Shown: positions 46,130 to 60,037, counted from the stretch's first letter. The stretch: 64,000 nucleotides of DNA from Syngnathus acus (GCF_901709675.1 NC_051088.1:3853164-3917163); one strand, 5' to 3'. Made by a program: numbers and translations. Notes: generated from the sequence alone by a model not told the origin.

Positions 46130-49100
46130 GCTGCTCCGAAAATGCTACAAAGCTGCTTTTGTACCATTGGCATTTATACGTTCTCTGCCAGGGCGAGTAA
46201 TCACATGTTACATTTCTCGTTTTCAGCCTTGCGCATGTGGTGCAAGCTTCCATTCTCCATAATTGCACAGTCACTTTAGCCAACAGCATATTACCGTCGA
46301 AGGAACCGCTCATTCTCATTTATGCGGCAGTCGCTGCCGCTTCACAAACACGAACCAAAATGTATTAGCCCGCGTTCCCAGCGCCCCTGCCAGTCCGCTC
46401 TCATCTTAAATCCCTCGTCACATTTGGGTATTTTCAAATCTGACAGGCTTGCCATCCATCATTATGTGTGTGACTGTACTGTTAAACCCACATCCCATCC
46501 AACAGATGTTGAATAACTCCTCGTAAACTCGACTGTAATACGACGGCGAAAGAGCGGCATGGTGCGTTTCTTTGTTTCACATGACGCGTATGTTTAGATT
46601 GAAAGCTCAAAAAGAGAAAGGTAGCTGAAAAAAAATCAAATAAGATGGGTGGCATGCACATACCCCCCCGTCAAAATGCTAGTATTATGTGATATAATAA
46701 TAAAAATCAAAGTTTTGGGTCATTAATGTGACCTCTAACCTGTACATGTAAAAATATTTAAAAAAAGAAAAGTTTGAGCAAAACATGCAACATTTTGCCA
46801 CGTTTGGGAGATTTTGTCCATTGAAACCAAGTTTGAAGATTTGTTTTGTTCCCAATGAGTGCTAACGCACTTAGGCAAATGGGGAGTGATCCTTTGTGGC
46901 TCTATTTTCATAGACAGACGTGGCTTAAAAACTGAATGAGTCTCGGTCTTTTTGCATTTTCTTCCCTCACTTTACAAAAGCAACACTACAATGAAATTGC
47001 GGATTACTATCACACAACTCCTTCAAAGGTTTTATGCATTATTTCCTATCAAAAGGAACACATTGAGATAATAAACATTAAGGTTACACATAATTTGGTC
47101 AGGGAATGAGTAATTTGGACTTTGACTGCATATGATCATCCAAAGAGCAAATAAGTGGTTGTGCTAATACACGGATACTCGGGCGAGTGAAAAATAGAGT
47201 TTAATTGGGATGCCAAGCCCTCCATTTCTAGACTAACACCATAATCAAAAAAGCCACAGTAAGAGAGCGACAGGGAGGGATTAAAAAAAAACATGAGACA
47301 AACACAAGTGCCTGAATCTACACAACGAGAGCTGAATGGGGTTAAAAGAACAAGAAGAATGCTATCTGCAAAGGATTTCATCCAAAGTGCATCTCTGCCA
47401 AGCACCAGGCTGGCCCTGCAACAATGGACTGTCCACTGTAAGACGGAGCAGGAAGTCACTGTTGCACTAGATAGCGAGGCTAAATAATATGATGTGACAT
47501 TCAAAAGCCAGAACGGTGGCGCTCGGGGCCAATGTGGAGCTAGTCGAAAAGTGTTTTTGTGGCTAGCTTGTCGGGCGAGGTGGGAAAAGCTCCCAGATGG
47601 TGCGGCTCGCTAAACTGCCTCAGTCTGGGTTCTGGCAACTCAGAGAGGAAATCAGAGAGCCAGTAGATGAGAATGTTCATCCTGCCTGAACAAAATCAAA
47701 TAGAAAGCAGAATGGAGAGACAATACCAGTATCCTACAAATATACTTGATCCGTCCTCGTAATGGAGCCTGGAAGTGACACCATGTCTCCTTCATAGACG
47801 ACAGCATTGGCATTTTTGAAAAGTTAATGAAGTTTGACAACCACTTCTCTATAAGTGTACTTGATAAAATGCAATATTAAATATGCTGAAAAAAAGAAAC
47901 TGTTTTAATTCTATTCACTGGACATTGTGCTGCCCCCTCTGGTGTGTACATTCAGACATATACATGGAGCTGGTCAAAGCTCCTCAATAAATCACAGTAA
48001 TATTGATTGTTCATCTCAGAGGATTAAAAAAATATGCCAGAGGGTATTGTTATTTGTGTTACTTCACCATTTGTCTTAAAATGGAATACTGCTGTGATGC
48101 TGTTTGTGAGCATGTCAATGGTGTTTTGCATTATTTGTTAGCATTAAGCTAATCAAAAGCAAAGTTATGACCTGCAATTCTTCAACCACTTGTATCTCAA
48201 GGCACCACTGGGAAGCGGTGTTGTACTTCTCCTCCTCTATCCCAAAAAAGGGGAGAAAGGAGGCTGGCTTGTTGACTTTATGGGCTGGAAGCACTATTTG
48301 GGCTCACAGTGGCACACGGTGGTGGAGGAGCAGAGGCTGGATGCCAGAGGACCAAAGACAAATACAGTAATAATCCCTGAATGTGATGAACATATAAAAC
48401 AAAAAATCTGCAGGATAATCTGACGCACCGAGGGAGGCAACAGTGTTCCACCTACTCTTGGAATTTGGAGTTAATATCAGAATTCTATTCAAAAGGTAGG
48501 GGACAAATTTTCTTTTAAATTCCATTGGATGTAATACATTAATTGTAACTTTTGTATTTGGAATACCACATTCAGCTCTGCACAGAAATTTGGAATGGGT
48601 AACAATAATCTAAAACTGTTTATTTCATTGAGAAGCAATTGCGTTTAAAAGTACAAGGTGCAACTCCGTCAGTGCTATAAACTGTATATTTTTTCAAAGA
48701 TTATATACGCCATTTTTTTTTAAGTCAAATACATCTTCCTTTGTGTTTCAGATTTTTTTATTTATTTACTTTCCCTCCAAATAATTGCACATTTGTGTCA
48801 GCTCTAAGACTTGATGATTGGCGTCCTACATAAATCATATCTGGTTTCAACCTTAGTTCCACATTTACACTAGATGGCGCAATTTGTTCGTAGCGAGAAA
48901 ATAATGACGGTTGAACTTGAAACTCGCACATAGCTTTTCTTTTTCTTTTTTTTCACCAGACTCGACTTATACGTCTGATGTTGACGTGCTCAAGAATAAA
49001 ACAGAACTCCCTCGGTGGCCCCGTTCGGCCATATAGCCATGACCTCATGGCCACTGTATGAGCCACTCATGCCATTGAGTCACCTTAACTGCGCAAAGAC

Positions 49101-52100
49101 AGAGCAAACAGTGTGGTGGAACTGGTCAGACATTCTAAATGAAACGTGTCTGTTTCCTGTCTCTTGACTTTCCCCGCTTATTAGACCGTCTGTGGCACAC
49201 TCCCACATGTGTCGCCATTCACCTGTCTCTCTCTCAGCATCCAACTCAAAGTCACGTCCTCTGCGAAAATACCTGCCAGTACTTTCAATTGGGCGCTGTT
49301 CTTGTGCTTTTGTATGTAGTTTTGCTCTCTGCAGCTTGCCACCACATCCAAGCTTGGCTGCATCAGAGGAGCTGGCAAAGAATTTTTTTTTAGGGGCAGC
49401 ACTCACCAAATTACAGCCACTGTGGCACTTTACTCCACCCGGAGCCTGGTACAGGACCCGCCTAGCTTAGCCTGTGTGTCAACTGGAGTTATGTGATTAG
49501 AAGAGAATAATATAGAGTAGAACGCAATAGAAGAGGCCTTTATTAGTCCCTAATTGGGGAGATTATTTTTTTCCAGCAGGAAAGAAGACTGTAGCAAAAC
49601 ACACTTACGCACAAGAGCAAATGGTGCATGTGAGCAAAACACTTTCCAGCCCAATAATTTGTGTGTGTTTGCCCACATGGACAAAATTAAGAGGTCAGCT
49701 CAACCGACCCATTTCCAGCAGGGTTTAATTTTATCCCCAGACTAAAGCACTTTGTCAACGTACGTGCAAGCAGTGGTGATTTTGGCCAGCGGGGTGAATA
49801 CTTGTGAGTTTTAGGTTTGTGTTGTTCTAGCTTTATTGGCTTGCATTTTATATTGGATTTCTATTCAGAATAACACCGACTTGTTACAAAAACACTTTCT
49901 TCCTTTGTCCAACCCAGGCCATGAATAGATTTTCTCTCCACAGAACAATAAAAAGTTAAATGGGTAATTGGCACTTTGTGCTTTACCCGAGTGCTAATCA
50001 GTTTTCAGTTTTGACGTGGCAGGTTTAACCGAACTGCCTTCTGAACGCTGCCCTCCTTTCGGACCACTTCCTGGTATGGTCGGATAGTGTTATTATTAAC
50101 CTAGCCCGCTAATCTTAACATTACCTGACCTATCTCCCATTATCCTCCCATAAAATAACAACAATATCTTACCCATCTTACCACTGTCCTAAATTTTGAC
50201 CCGACAATGACGTGGCAACTTTTGCTCAACCCCTTGACCCTGTCTTGACTGCGCTTCCAATCTGCATCGTGTGCTGGTTTGCCTAGCGAGCCATAGATAA
50301 TTGGAAAAATGGCGACCTTTCTGAAACCTCAGCTGCATTGCGCGGGAGGGTGAATGAGCCGACATTAAGTGGTTTGGAGGATTGTAGAGGTAGAAAACAT
50401 GTCTCCTTCCTACAAGGCATTTGAAAAGTCCCAACATTACTGTTTTATTTTCCTGAGGTTTGAGTCTGAATCTCAACTAATGAGTAGTTTGATTTCAAAG
50501 TGTGAGCGTGTGAGTTAAATGACAGGGAGTCACATGATTCTCCTGACTCACTTAAGACTAAACACCACCGGCTGTATGCCAGGGTGATTATTCTTGCCAC
50601 ACAGGCAGCATACAAGGTAAACACATATTGAGCTTGACAAGGGCCAAACCTGCACGGTGGGAATGACAGCAATATCAGATATGAGTGACGGATGGAAGCT
50701 CTGACGAGTACCCAACACTTGATGGGTTCCCTATAATATAAAAAAATGTCAGGCTCATCATACATGCCTGAGGTGTGGTCATGTGCGGTCAATTTATTGG
50801 TTTTACTTTGGTTAACTTGACATTATTGCCGTGTTTCATCAGCCAATTCCTCTTTTTCTTGTGCTCAATAATTCCCCCTGTCAGACCTTATAATTTACCC
50901 TTTGGTGCATAATTGTCTCATCAGTTTACATCTTATTTATTAATTTCATGTGTATCGCCCAGTCTTCTTCTTACTTCAATATTAAACTTTAATATAATAG
51001 TAGCCATGTTTCTTAACAAAGTGCTTACTTGCTTTATTCCATTCCATCTTTTATTTCTCTTTCCAGATCTTTCCCTCGTCTTGCGTCACATGCAGACTAA
51101 CAGCAGACAAATCATCGGTTTGTGCGTCAGAAAGCCACTGATTAGGGCACACATTTTTAGAGTGACATTATATTTGTGATATCGCCCATAATTTTGTGCT
51201 GCGCACGTTGCAGAAATTGTAGGTGTCTGTTGGTGTTGTGTTGCAGCTCTTCTCTGTGCGCCATTGTGCGATGCTAAACAAATGTGTCGTCGTGGCTGTG
51301 TCCTGTTGGCTTCATTCTTCTGACCAAGCCGAAACCAGGGCTGTTATTTCTTTGCTGCAAAACGGTATAATTTGGCTGCTATTTATACTGCATGGAACAC
51401 ACTGCAAGGACCAGATCAAATCCACGTCATGCAATATTCCTTTTTTTTCTTACTTCTTTAAAGTAGAAGAAAGGAACTGTTATTTTGGTACCCCATTCTT
51501 GTGAAGGTGGTTGCGGTTTACACAAATCTAAAGATATATTTTTTAGTGACATTGTTGCCAATTTTCCCGCTAAGCCAACTGGAGTTCCTGGTGCGGATGG
51601 CATGCAGGTTTTTGGCACCTTAAGCAGACAACCAGTTCCAGTACACTGTGGAATTATTCGCGCTATGGATGAGAAAATCAGTTGCTCGATGTGCCTAGAT
51701 TAGCTAGCTTCCTGGGATTAGCCTTGATGCTAAAGAGCAACAGTTCCTTCGGTATGGATATGAATTTGGGGGGGGTGTTAATCTTATTTTTGTAGGGACT
51801 CAACAGAGTGGGTGTCTGTCTAGTCAGCACAGGCAGAATAAATCAAGCCACATGATCTAACATGTTTGTAGCTCTTGATTAGCACCATGGAATTTTGCTG
51901 ACATGCTCTTCGAGAAGAACAAACACAATCGCACTTGCTCTTCACCTCTTTCCTCTGTGAATGAACTGCACCTTTGTAAGGTTGCACCGATGTAATAATT
52001 TCCACCTCTTAAACCGCAAAGAGACCTGACCTCAGAATCGGTGCGCAAGAAGCACCGCCAACATTTTGTGGTTTGGGTGGCTTCGACTCCCTGAACGGAT

Positions 52101-52580
52101 TCTTGGGTCCCTCTTGGTGCAGTGTAAACGTCTGAGCTGTGCAGCCCAGATTCATCCCACTGTGTCGTATTATTACAAAGTGTGTTAATCGCTATATTCA
52201 GCTTACAGAGCACTGGCAATTATTGACCTGGCAAAGGGGGAAAAACATTTGCTATTGGCTTAAGAGAAATGTCTGTACTTGACTCGCTTCATGACGATTA
52301 TGCACACGGTTGGAAACTGACTTCCCTCAATGTTTAGTCTGTCATTTTTTGAAGTTTCTCATCATTCGTCATCCAAACGGCTTTGTATCAGTGACGGTGT
52401 GACGGAATGCCCACCTCAGGAGATGATGATTTGTTATGTTTAGTTACCAGTGCATATTTCTTTCTGTGTTTGGTGATGGAGTTTTAGAAATGTATCAACA
52501 AAGCCAGGTCAAACTTTTACGAAATATTATCACAGACATATTTGTATCATATCAACTTCTGCTTCTTTGTTTCTTTTCAT
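46130..52580. other. Intergenic and biglycan upstream region, no gene recognised
   Basis: Open frames here are short and show no domain. A short LINE-tail-like block ('cctttattagtccctaattg') is at 49535-49560. The first, non-coding exon and promoter of biglycan are probably in this stretch but cannot be pinned. A splice acceptor (ttcatttcag) ends at 52585, so at least one upstream non-coding exon is expected. Confidence 0.5.
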
Positions 52581-52600
52581 TTCAGGTATCCCAAAGAAAG

Positions 52601-55600
52601 ATGCAGTCCTCTTGCTCCTTCCTGCTCTTACTATGCGTGGCCCAGCTGCTCTGCCCGTCTGTTGCCCTGCCGTTCGAGCAGAAAGGCTTCTGGGATTTTG
52701 CCCTGGACAGTCTGGACATTGACTTGAAGGCCATGATGAAGGATGAGGAAGAAGGATCAGCCATTGAAGAGTTGCCCCCTCCCGACATGCCCACGTGCCC
52801 CTTCGGCTGCCAGTGTCGACTCAAAGTGGTCCAGTGCTCTGACCTCGGTCGGTGAGAGTGTGTGTGTTTGGGTTTTGGCAAGAAAATGTTTCTGCGATAC
52901 AAAATGTGCAAGGTCTTCAAATGGAAAACGGAAATTTGGGTGAAACAAAATGGTCAGTGACCCTCACGCCTCCGCAACGCAAAGCCGTCTTTTGGTCTGA
53001 CATCAAACGGATTTTATCCCTTGGGAACGTATGTTTTGACATCTCTTTCAGGGATTCTCTGTGCAGATGTTGGGTGGAAGATGGGGGGGGTTTAGTCAGA
53101 AAATAAACGGTAACCCGAGAAAGTTGATGGACTGTTACGGATGAATTGAGTGAAGGAATGAAGCAGCCGAGAGAAAATCTGTATGATCTTGGACAAATAA
53201 CGGACATTCATAGTATACGATGGGAGGAGACAAGCTATTTTATATGTTCAGGGCAATGGGTTCTCACGAAACATTTGCTTGGAAAGGGTACGGTATGTTC
53301 AGTTCCGTCAAAGATAAATCTAACTGGAAAGCTCAGTTTTGAAAGACAGTTTAAATTCAAAATCCTGAGCGATCAAGTATGTAGCTAATGTGTCCAAATA
53401 ATTTCAAGCAATATACAATGTCACACTGCTGAGACTTCAAATACGTTCGCTAGCGTCGGGTGGAAATCTTGCATCTCCAGAACCAGCACTTTTAAGGAAA
53501 CAAAATCAAAACAGCTCCATGTTTGTCCGGGTCACTGTCTCATCATCTTGATTAATTAAACCAAAGCAACATTATGACAAATATCCATCCAAATTTCCAT
53601 TTAAAGTTACAATCAACCAGCAAGCAATCAAAATCCCATTAAACATGATGTTCACACTTCAACTACAAGAATTATAATTCTCCTAATTTTCCAATCAAGT
53701 TTGTCTGGACACCCCCCCAAAAAATACAGCGGTCTGCCATATACGCAGGTATGAAGATGCTCAACTTCTCCAAGTTTCTGTTTTGACATAATGGTTGTGT
53801 TGATTCATCACTTTGTGAACTCTCTGTATTTACTGTGGAACCTTGGTGATTCTGCAGAGGATAAATGTGGAAGGATATAATTTCCTGCATGCTTATTTAG
53901 AACAGATGTGTGTTCGGCAGTGCAGTGGCGTCTGTCTCCTCTCTGTGTGCATCCCCGCACCATGTTGAGTATTTGTCGAGAGGGGCGGGGGGTTTGACAA
54001 GGTGCCAGTTTTGTCAGTCTGTGGTCAAGCCTTTGAGCCGTGTGGCTTTACGGGTGAAATCTGCGGTCTGGGCTTTTAGGTGACTGGAGATGCATTTTGA
54101 TCCGTGTGCCGCTTGAATGTTTCTTTAATATTGACTTTGATGCCGCATTCCACCTTTGAGGGTGCCAGTTGTAGCATGCATGCTGAACGCTGCTCTGGCA
54201 AGGATAAAGAATTCTTTTTTCTTCAACACCTCGTCTGATTATGCTCCCAGAGCGGCTTATTGGTCAGAAGCATTCACGCACCCACAAAGTGCCTTTACTG
54301 TATGATTAAGAATCGCTTGCATCTTGAATGCTGCTTGCGTGGATTTGAACCGAAACTGGACGGCACCGCGGTGTTCGATCCCTGGTGGTGAGAAGCGAGG
54401 GCGCGGCTGGTTACAGCCAAAGCCGTATCTAAACTTAACTCTGAATGGACAGCTGCGGCTGGTAGATGTGGTGGGATGGGATGGTGAAAGGCTGGATCCC
54501 AATGGGACAGCTGGTACCGGCTGCCAAGCGGACCTGCTTGCATCATGCAGATAAACTGACTTGCATTTGAAACATACAGGACTCGTCTCTTTGTGATCTA
54601 GTTGATAATGAAGATAACCTAGTGTCATTTTGCTCAAATTTTTTTTTTTTTAAATGGACCCGATGTTGAATTATTGCAAAAATCTCCTTGGGGTTGTTTT
54701 TGAATTAAAAAAAAAAAAAAATGAAAAGAAAAACCAAAAGATATAATTTCTGAACAGGCGATGGTATCATTGATATCAATAACTACACATTATCACTGTT
54801 TTGTGGACTTGTTTTTTCATTGCAGCCGCAACAGGACACTTTCATCGTCAAGTGCAACTACTTCACTACACGCACGCACACGCACGCAAACACACAAAAA
54901 CACACAAGCATCGGAGTGCAAGCTTGCTCTGTTTCCTTTTCATTTAACCGAAGCTTTATACTGATGGTACTTAAATCGTCGCCTTGGTGACTTTGGTCAA
55001 ATGAAGACCAGACGGAAAACATCTGGTGTCCCCATCTGGTGTGCGTGTGTGTGTGCGTGTGTGTGTGTGAGTGAGTGAGTGTGTGTTAAAGTGTGCATGA
55101 CTTCATACACATCCAACCAACCAGTTATGTGCTACTGTGAGTGATCTCCATGGCTTTGCCTACTGTATGTTTAGATATGATTTATATGTATCTCTCATTA
55201 AAATAATAACCCAGAACCCCAATGCGCAGATTTGACATTGTATGGCACTGTAATCTGCAGGTCCTAAACACACCAACTCCCTTAAAACTAAGTCAAGATA
55301 TCCTAATTATGTAGCGTTTTTTAAGGGTCTTGCTTCACATGCTACTCGCGGAGATGTTTGTAATGGAGCATGGCTCCCTTCTGTGTTTTTGTTGGTTTCC
55401 AGGTCTGAGTGAGGTGCCAAGTAATATCCCTCCTGACACCAGGTTCCTGGATCTTCAGAACAATCATATCAGCGAGCTGAGAGAGAATGACTTCAAGGGC
55501 CTCACCAATTTATATGTAAGACAAACGTGAAATCTTTGTAAACGACTCAACTTACATTGGCTTCAGCGCTGGTGTGAAATATCATTTTGAACCTTCACTT

Positions 55601-57589
55601 CCTAGGAGATGGAGAGATTTACTTTTTATAGAGAATACAAGACATTGTTTTCTATTGACTATTTGGATGCTGCCACTTAGCTGACTTGCCTTTCACAGGG
55701 ATTATCTCTGAGGAACAACTACATCTCCAAGGTCCACCCCAGGGCATTTATCCCTCTCCAGAGCATGCAGAAGCTCTACTTCTCCAAGAATCTGCTCACC
55801 AGCATCCCCAAGAACTTGCCTGCCTCCTTGGTGGAGATTAGGATCCACGAAAATCAGATCAGGAAGGTGCAATCTGGTGCTTTCTCAGGACTGGGCAGCA
55901 TGAACTGCATAGGTCAAAAATCCCGAACACAACTCTTTGTTATTGACTGGGACGCTGGTGATTTAAGTGTCTTCATTTTATCTGTCTCTCTTGCAGAGAT
56001 GGGAGGAAACCCTATCCAGAACAGTGGTTTTGAACCTGGTGCCTTCAAGGGCCTGACACTGAACTTTTTGCGCATATCAGACAGCAGACTGACTGGCATA
56101 CCCAAAGGTAATTGACTGGCTAAATATGTTTACAATAGAGTAATCAGATGAAAAAACGACAGCAACTGAGTGGTAAGTACTATTGCCTCACAGCAAGAAG
56201 GTTACAGGTTTGTAGACTGGGTTCCTGCTTTTTGTGCATCATATCCGCTTGTACTGTGGCTTTCTGCTACAGTCCCATTAATACGTCAAATGAAGACGCC
56301 ACATTTGTGTTGGGGTGAATGAAGTCGCTCTACACGCCAGCCTTGTGATTGACTAATAATGAGTTTTGCATGTACCACAACTCTCATCCTGATTCATCAT
56401 CATACTGTGAAAACAGCAGTGGCCCCAAAGTTGAACCCTGCGGCACACCATACCACAGTGTGACAGAACAGGACTTTGGAAATAGAACTTACTTTTTTGG
56501 AAAATGTATTACTGTCAATCTCAGTAGTCTTTCAGACAATGTATGTTTGTCTTTCAGATCTCCCAGACAGTCTCCATGAGCTTCATCTTGACCACAATCA
56601 GATCCAGGCTGTGGAACTGGAGGACATGAAACGCTACAAGAACCTGTTCAGGTAACACCCAGCAAAAGGCATTTGAAACATTTTCCACAATATAAGTGTA
56701 AAACAAAAACCGTTTGATATATTATTTCTCGGTTTTAACGATCGTCATAAGACATAAATTGCTTTTTAAAATTAAACTTAAACATCCATTTGTGGGATGG
56801 CTCTTCATCTAAATGAACTGCTCACCCCCACACAGGCATGTTTTTTAGAGACTACCTCCAGAATTTCACAGAACAAAGAATAGGGTAGCCTGCCAACAAT
56901 CCTGACCTCAACCCTATATTGGAACACTTGTGGGATCATGCTGAATTCACGCAGAAATAATCTTCCAAAACACACAATTGTGAAGTTTTTGTTTTACTGT
57001 ATGTTTATGTTCTCCTCTGTTATTTCAACAGCCTTAACCACAGCAGTTTAAATTTACGGAGGCTGCTAGCTAAATGCTTACACACAATGCAAATCTAGCA
57101 TCGATTCTCTAACACACAAATACATATATATATAGTATATATATAAATTACACGCTCATCCTCTTTTTTTCTCCAGGTTGGGCCTAAGTTTCAATCACAT
57201 CCGCAACATTGAGGCTGGAAGTCTTGCTTTCATACCGAGGCTCAGAGAGCTGCACCTTGACAACAATCAACTCTCCACTGTTCCCAAAGGCTTCCCGGAT
57301 ATGAAATACTTGCAGGTGAGTCTACAGCTCCCGTCAGCCATGTTGTGTTTTTATAAGGGCTTGCCACAAGTGTTTTATTTATTCTCTCAAGGTGGTGTAC
57401 CTCCATAACAACAACATTGCCAAGGTGGATTTGAATGCCTTCTGTCCTAAAGGAGCAGGAACTAAGAGAGCTTTCTACCACGGCATCAGTCTCTTCTCCA
57501 ACCCTGTCAATTACTGGGAGGTGCAGCCCGCAACATTCCGCTGCGTCGGTGACCGAATGGCTGTCCAGTTCGGAAACTACAAAAAGTAG
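52601..57589 (+). CDS. bgn: Biglycan, class I small leucine-rich repeat protein (7 coding exons)
   Basis: Secreted matrix protein; biglycans bind collagen and TGF-beta family ligands and modulate matrix assembly. Exons: 52601-52847, 55403-55515, 55699-55912, 55997-56107, 56558-56651, 57177-57315 and 57392-57589, giving 371 residues (human biglycan has 368). Order: signal peptide [20 protein letters not shown]; the biglycan-specific [11 protein letters not shown]; an acidic stretch [10 protein letters not shown]; the class I cysteine cluster [14 protein letters not shown] (C-x3-C-x-C-x6-C); the LRRs ([39 protein letters not shown]); and the C-terminal ear-repeat region ending [17 protein letters not shown]. 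The LPFEQ start and FGNYKK end favour biglycan over decorin or asporin. Two oddities: there is no Ser-Gly dipeptide in the N-terminal region, and coding exon 1 ends at a GTCGGT tandem donor where only the upstream GT (used here) keeps the frame. The start ATG lies 15 bases after a splice acceptor, so a 5' UTR exon lies further upstream. It may be one of two teleost paralogues. Confidence 0.95.
52848..55402. other. bgn: Biglycan intron after coding exon 1
   Basis: AT-rich intron without an identified exon. It contains a CA-rich tract near 54868-54905 and the GT microsatellite at 55044. A fairly long open frame at 54324-54554 has no recognisable domain and is discounted. Confidence 0.6.
55044..55087. 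repeat. (GT)n microsatellite
   Basis: GT dinucleotides with GA interruptions, in the first coding intron of biglycan. Confidence 0.85.
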
Positions 57590-57660
57590 AGGGGGTTTGC
57601 TCGGGGGGATGCAGCATATGGAGGGAAAGTGATGGAGAAATGAAGAAGACAATTTGAATT

Positions 57661-57666
57661 AATAAA
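57661..57666 (+). promoter_or_regulatory. bgn: Polyadenylation signal of biglycan
   Basis: AATAAA about 70 bases after the stop codon. Further AATAAA hexamers at 57731 and 58141 could serve as distal sites. Confidence 0.5.
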
Positions 57667-58277
57667 CTTAAAATATTGGAGGAATTGAATTTTTCTTTAA
57701 TTATAGAATTTCTTTGAGTGGGGTGGATTAAATAAACGTCCGTCATAAAATTAAAGGTACAGTAAAACGTTGAGATTTTTTTTATATTTAAGTTCACTTT
57801 TGTTGAGAGGATAATTCACATCTGGGAAGAATGTTTGGGCCGATCCAAAATAGGAAGAAATTTAAAAAAAAATCCCCTGTGTATCTTATTCAATGAAAAA
57901 CAGAGAAGCCATATCATAGATTTTTACATCCAGAAATATTTGCTTTTTATGAGTGTTGTACAATGGGAGAGTTGCAAATTATGGTGTTAGTATTGAACAC
58001 TAGATGTTACTATTTCTCACCTTTTTGCAAAAAAACAACAAGACGTGGAGAAACATAGATACTAATTCAAGTTTAGATGGTTCAGTAACATGTTTTGCAT
58101 TCCAATTGGGGTTTACTTGACAGAGCGGCCTCTTCTCAGCAATAAACATGTTTTGTATTGACATGATTGAACCTCCACAGATACTCTCTTGTGCCTTTTA
58201 TCACTATTTTGCTATCTGTAAGTAGTCTTTGAGGGGCGGGGCATTTAAGTAGTGGGGGTGTGGCCCATTTAGAGCAA

Positions 58278-58395
58278 CACACACACGCGCGCACACACAC
58301 ACGCATACACACACACACACACACGCACGCACACACACGCGCACACACACACACACACGCACGCACACACACACACACACACGCACACACACACC
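58278..58395. repeat. (CA)n microsatellite
   Basis: A long CA tract interrupted by CG steps, about 120 bp. It lies downstream of biglycan. Confidence 0.95.
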
Positions 58396-59305
58396 AGCTT
58401 TGCTTATGGAAAAAAAGTAATGTGTATACATAGTGCTGCAAACTAAAGTAGTGTTGATGCATTGTTTTGCACAGTTTTTGCTCACTTTCTCTCTGCTTGG
58501 TAATGCAAAAGCTCTTTCACCATAGACATGTTGTCCTGTCTCCACTCTGTAATCTGACAAGCTACTGCTGCATGTGAATAAAGACATTTCCAAATGCTGC
58601 ATTAAGCCAGAGAGCAACCCCTGGGTCCAACATCCTATTGCAGAAATATTAAATGAGGGGAATGTTTTATACAATGAATCAAACACATTCTATTATTATC
58701 ATCATAATATAATGGCTATTAGTCTAAATGTTAGATTGTGAGAGAAGATGTCAGTTTACACATACTGGCTTGAACACATTAATCTGTCGTCAATTTAAAT
58801 CCATATTTTATGTTTAATGGTGCTATATGTAAATTTCTTTCCAGTGTAAACCTTCACAGATTATTACCAACGCAACAGAATACAAATAAATTATGCCAAA
58901 CTTGTCTATGTGCCATTTTGAAGTAATAGGTCTACATACTGAAGTCAGTATCTACGTATCAACGCCATCAATTTACTTTTGCTTTGTCTTGAATTCTATC
59001 CATCCATCCACCATTCGTGCGGCCGTCTCATTTCTTTAATCCATTTTTTTTTTATTGCCAAGAGTCCTGTAATATTTGTTGAACTATGTTTTCCCCGTTA
59101 AAATTGGTTCATTTAAATGTATTTGTAAGGAAGAGATGTTATAAAATAATTGGTTACTTGATTTATCGTAAATAATAATTAAATAACATTAAAATAAATA
59201 ATTTTGTATATACATTTAGCATTGTTATTAAATAATTGGATAATGAAATGTAATTAATGATTTTATTTTATTTCCAATTGTTGAAAATACTCAACAAATT
59301 CTATA
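58396..59305. other. Intergenic, AT-rich
   Basis: No gene, RNA or clear repeat. It is strongly AT-rich, with 'aataattaaat' words near 59160-59260. Confidence 0.5.
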
Positions 59306-60037
59306 TACCGTAATTTTCGGACTAAAAGTCGCTCCGGAATATAGGTCGCATTAGCCATAAAATGCACAATAACGTGAAAAAAAACACATATATAAGTCGC
59401 TCCGGAGTACAAGTCGCATTTTGGGGGAAATTTATTCGACAAAATCCAACACCAAGAACAGACATGAACGAGCAACAACAGGCTAAACCAGGGGTGTCCA
59501 AAATTTTTGCAAGGAGGGCCAGATTTAATAAAGTGAAGGGGCCCGGGGGCCAATAGTTTTTTCAGACATTTTTTAACTTCAACAATTTCATGCAAATACA
59601 GTTATAAAACAAATTTCATTGTCACAATTGTCTTTATTTTTCAAATGACAAAATAACCAAATATAAGCCATTCAGGCAGATGTGAACAACTCTAAAAACA
59701 CAAATTCTGCCTTTCATTCATATCTGAAGAGTCAGATAACATTGAACAAACTGTTTGAAATACCTTACATTTACAGGAGTTTAAAATTATTTTTGCCTCA
59801 TGAACATTTTAAACAGGAGTTATAAGTAATGCAAATTTGTCTGTTATTATTAAAACTTAAAACAAGTGAGTTTTGCTCTTGTCATTTACAATATCTTTCA
59901 GAAAGTAATAGTTTGTGTCATGTCTACAGGTTTATAACATCAACAGTATTAACATGGCCACTTCGTAATATTTAACATTAAGTAATATTTTTATTTAATT
60001 TTGACTCACAGCCCCGTGTGAAGAATCGCTGTCGTAA

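Noticed and set aside
48167-48423. Short open frames with a hydrophobic start between the ECM2-like gene and biglycan
   Set aside because: No domain, no splice signals fitting a gene model, and a position in otherwise featureless sequence.
54324-54554. 76-codon plus-strand open frame in the first biglycan coding intron
   Set aside because: No similarity recognised and no suitable phase with biglycan exons; exon 1 joins directly to 55403.
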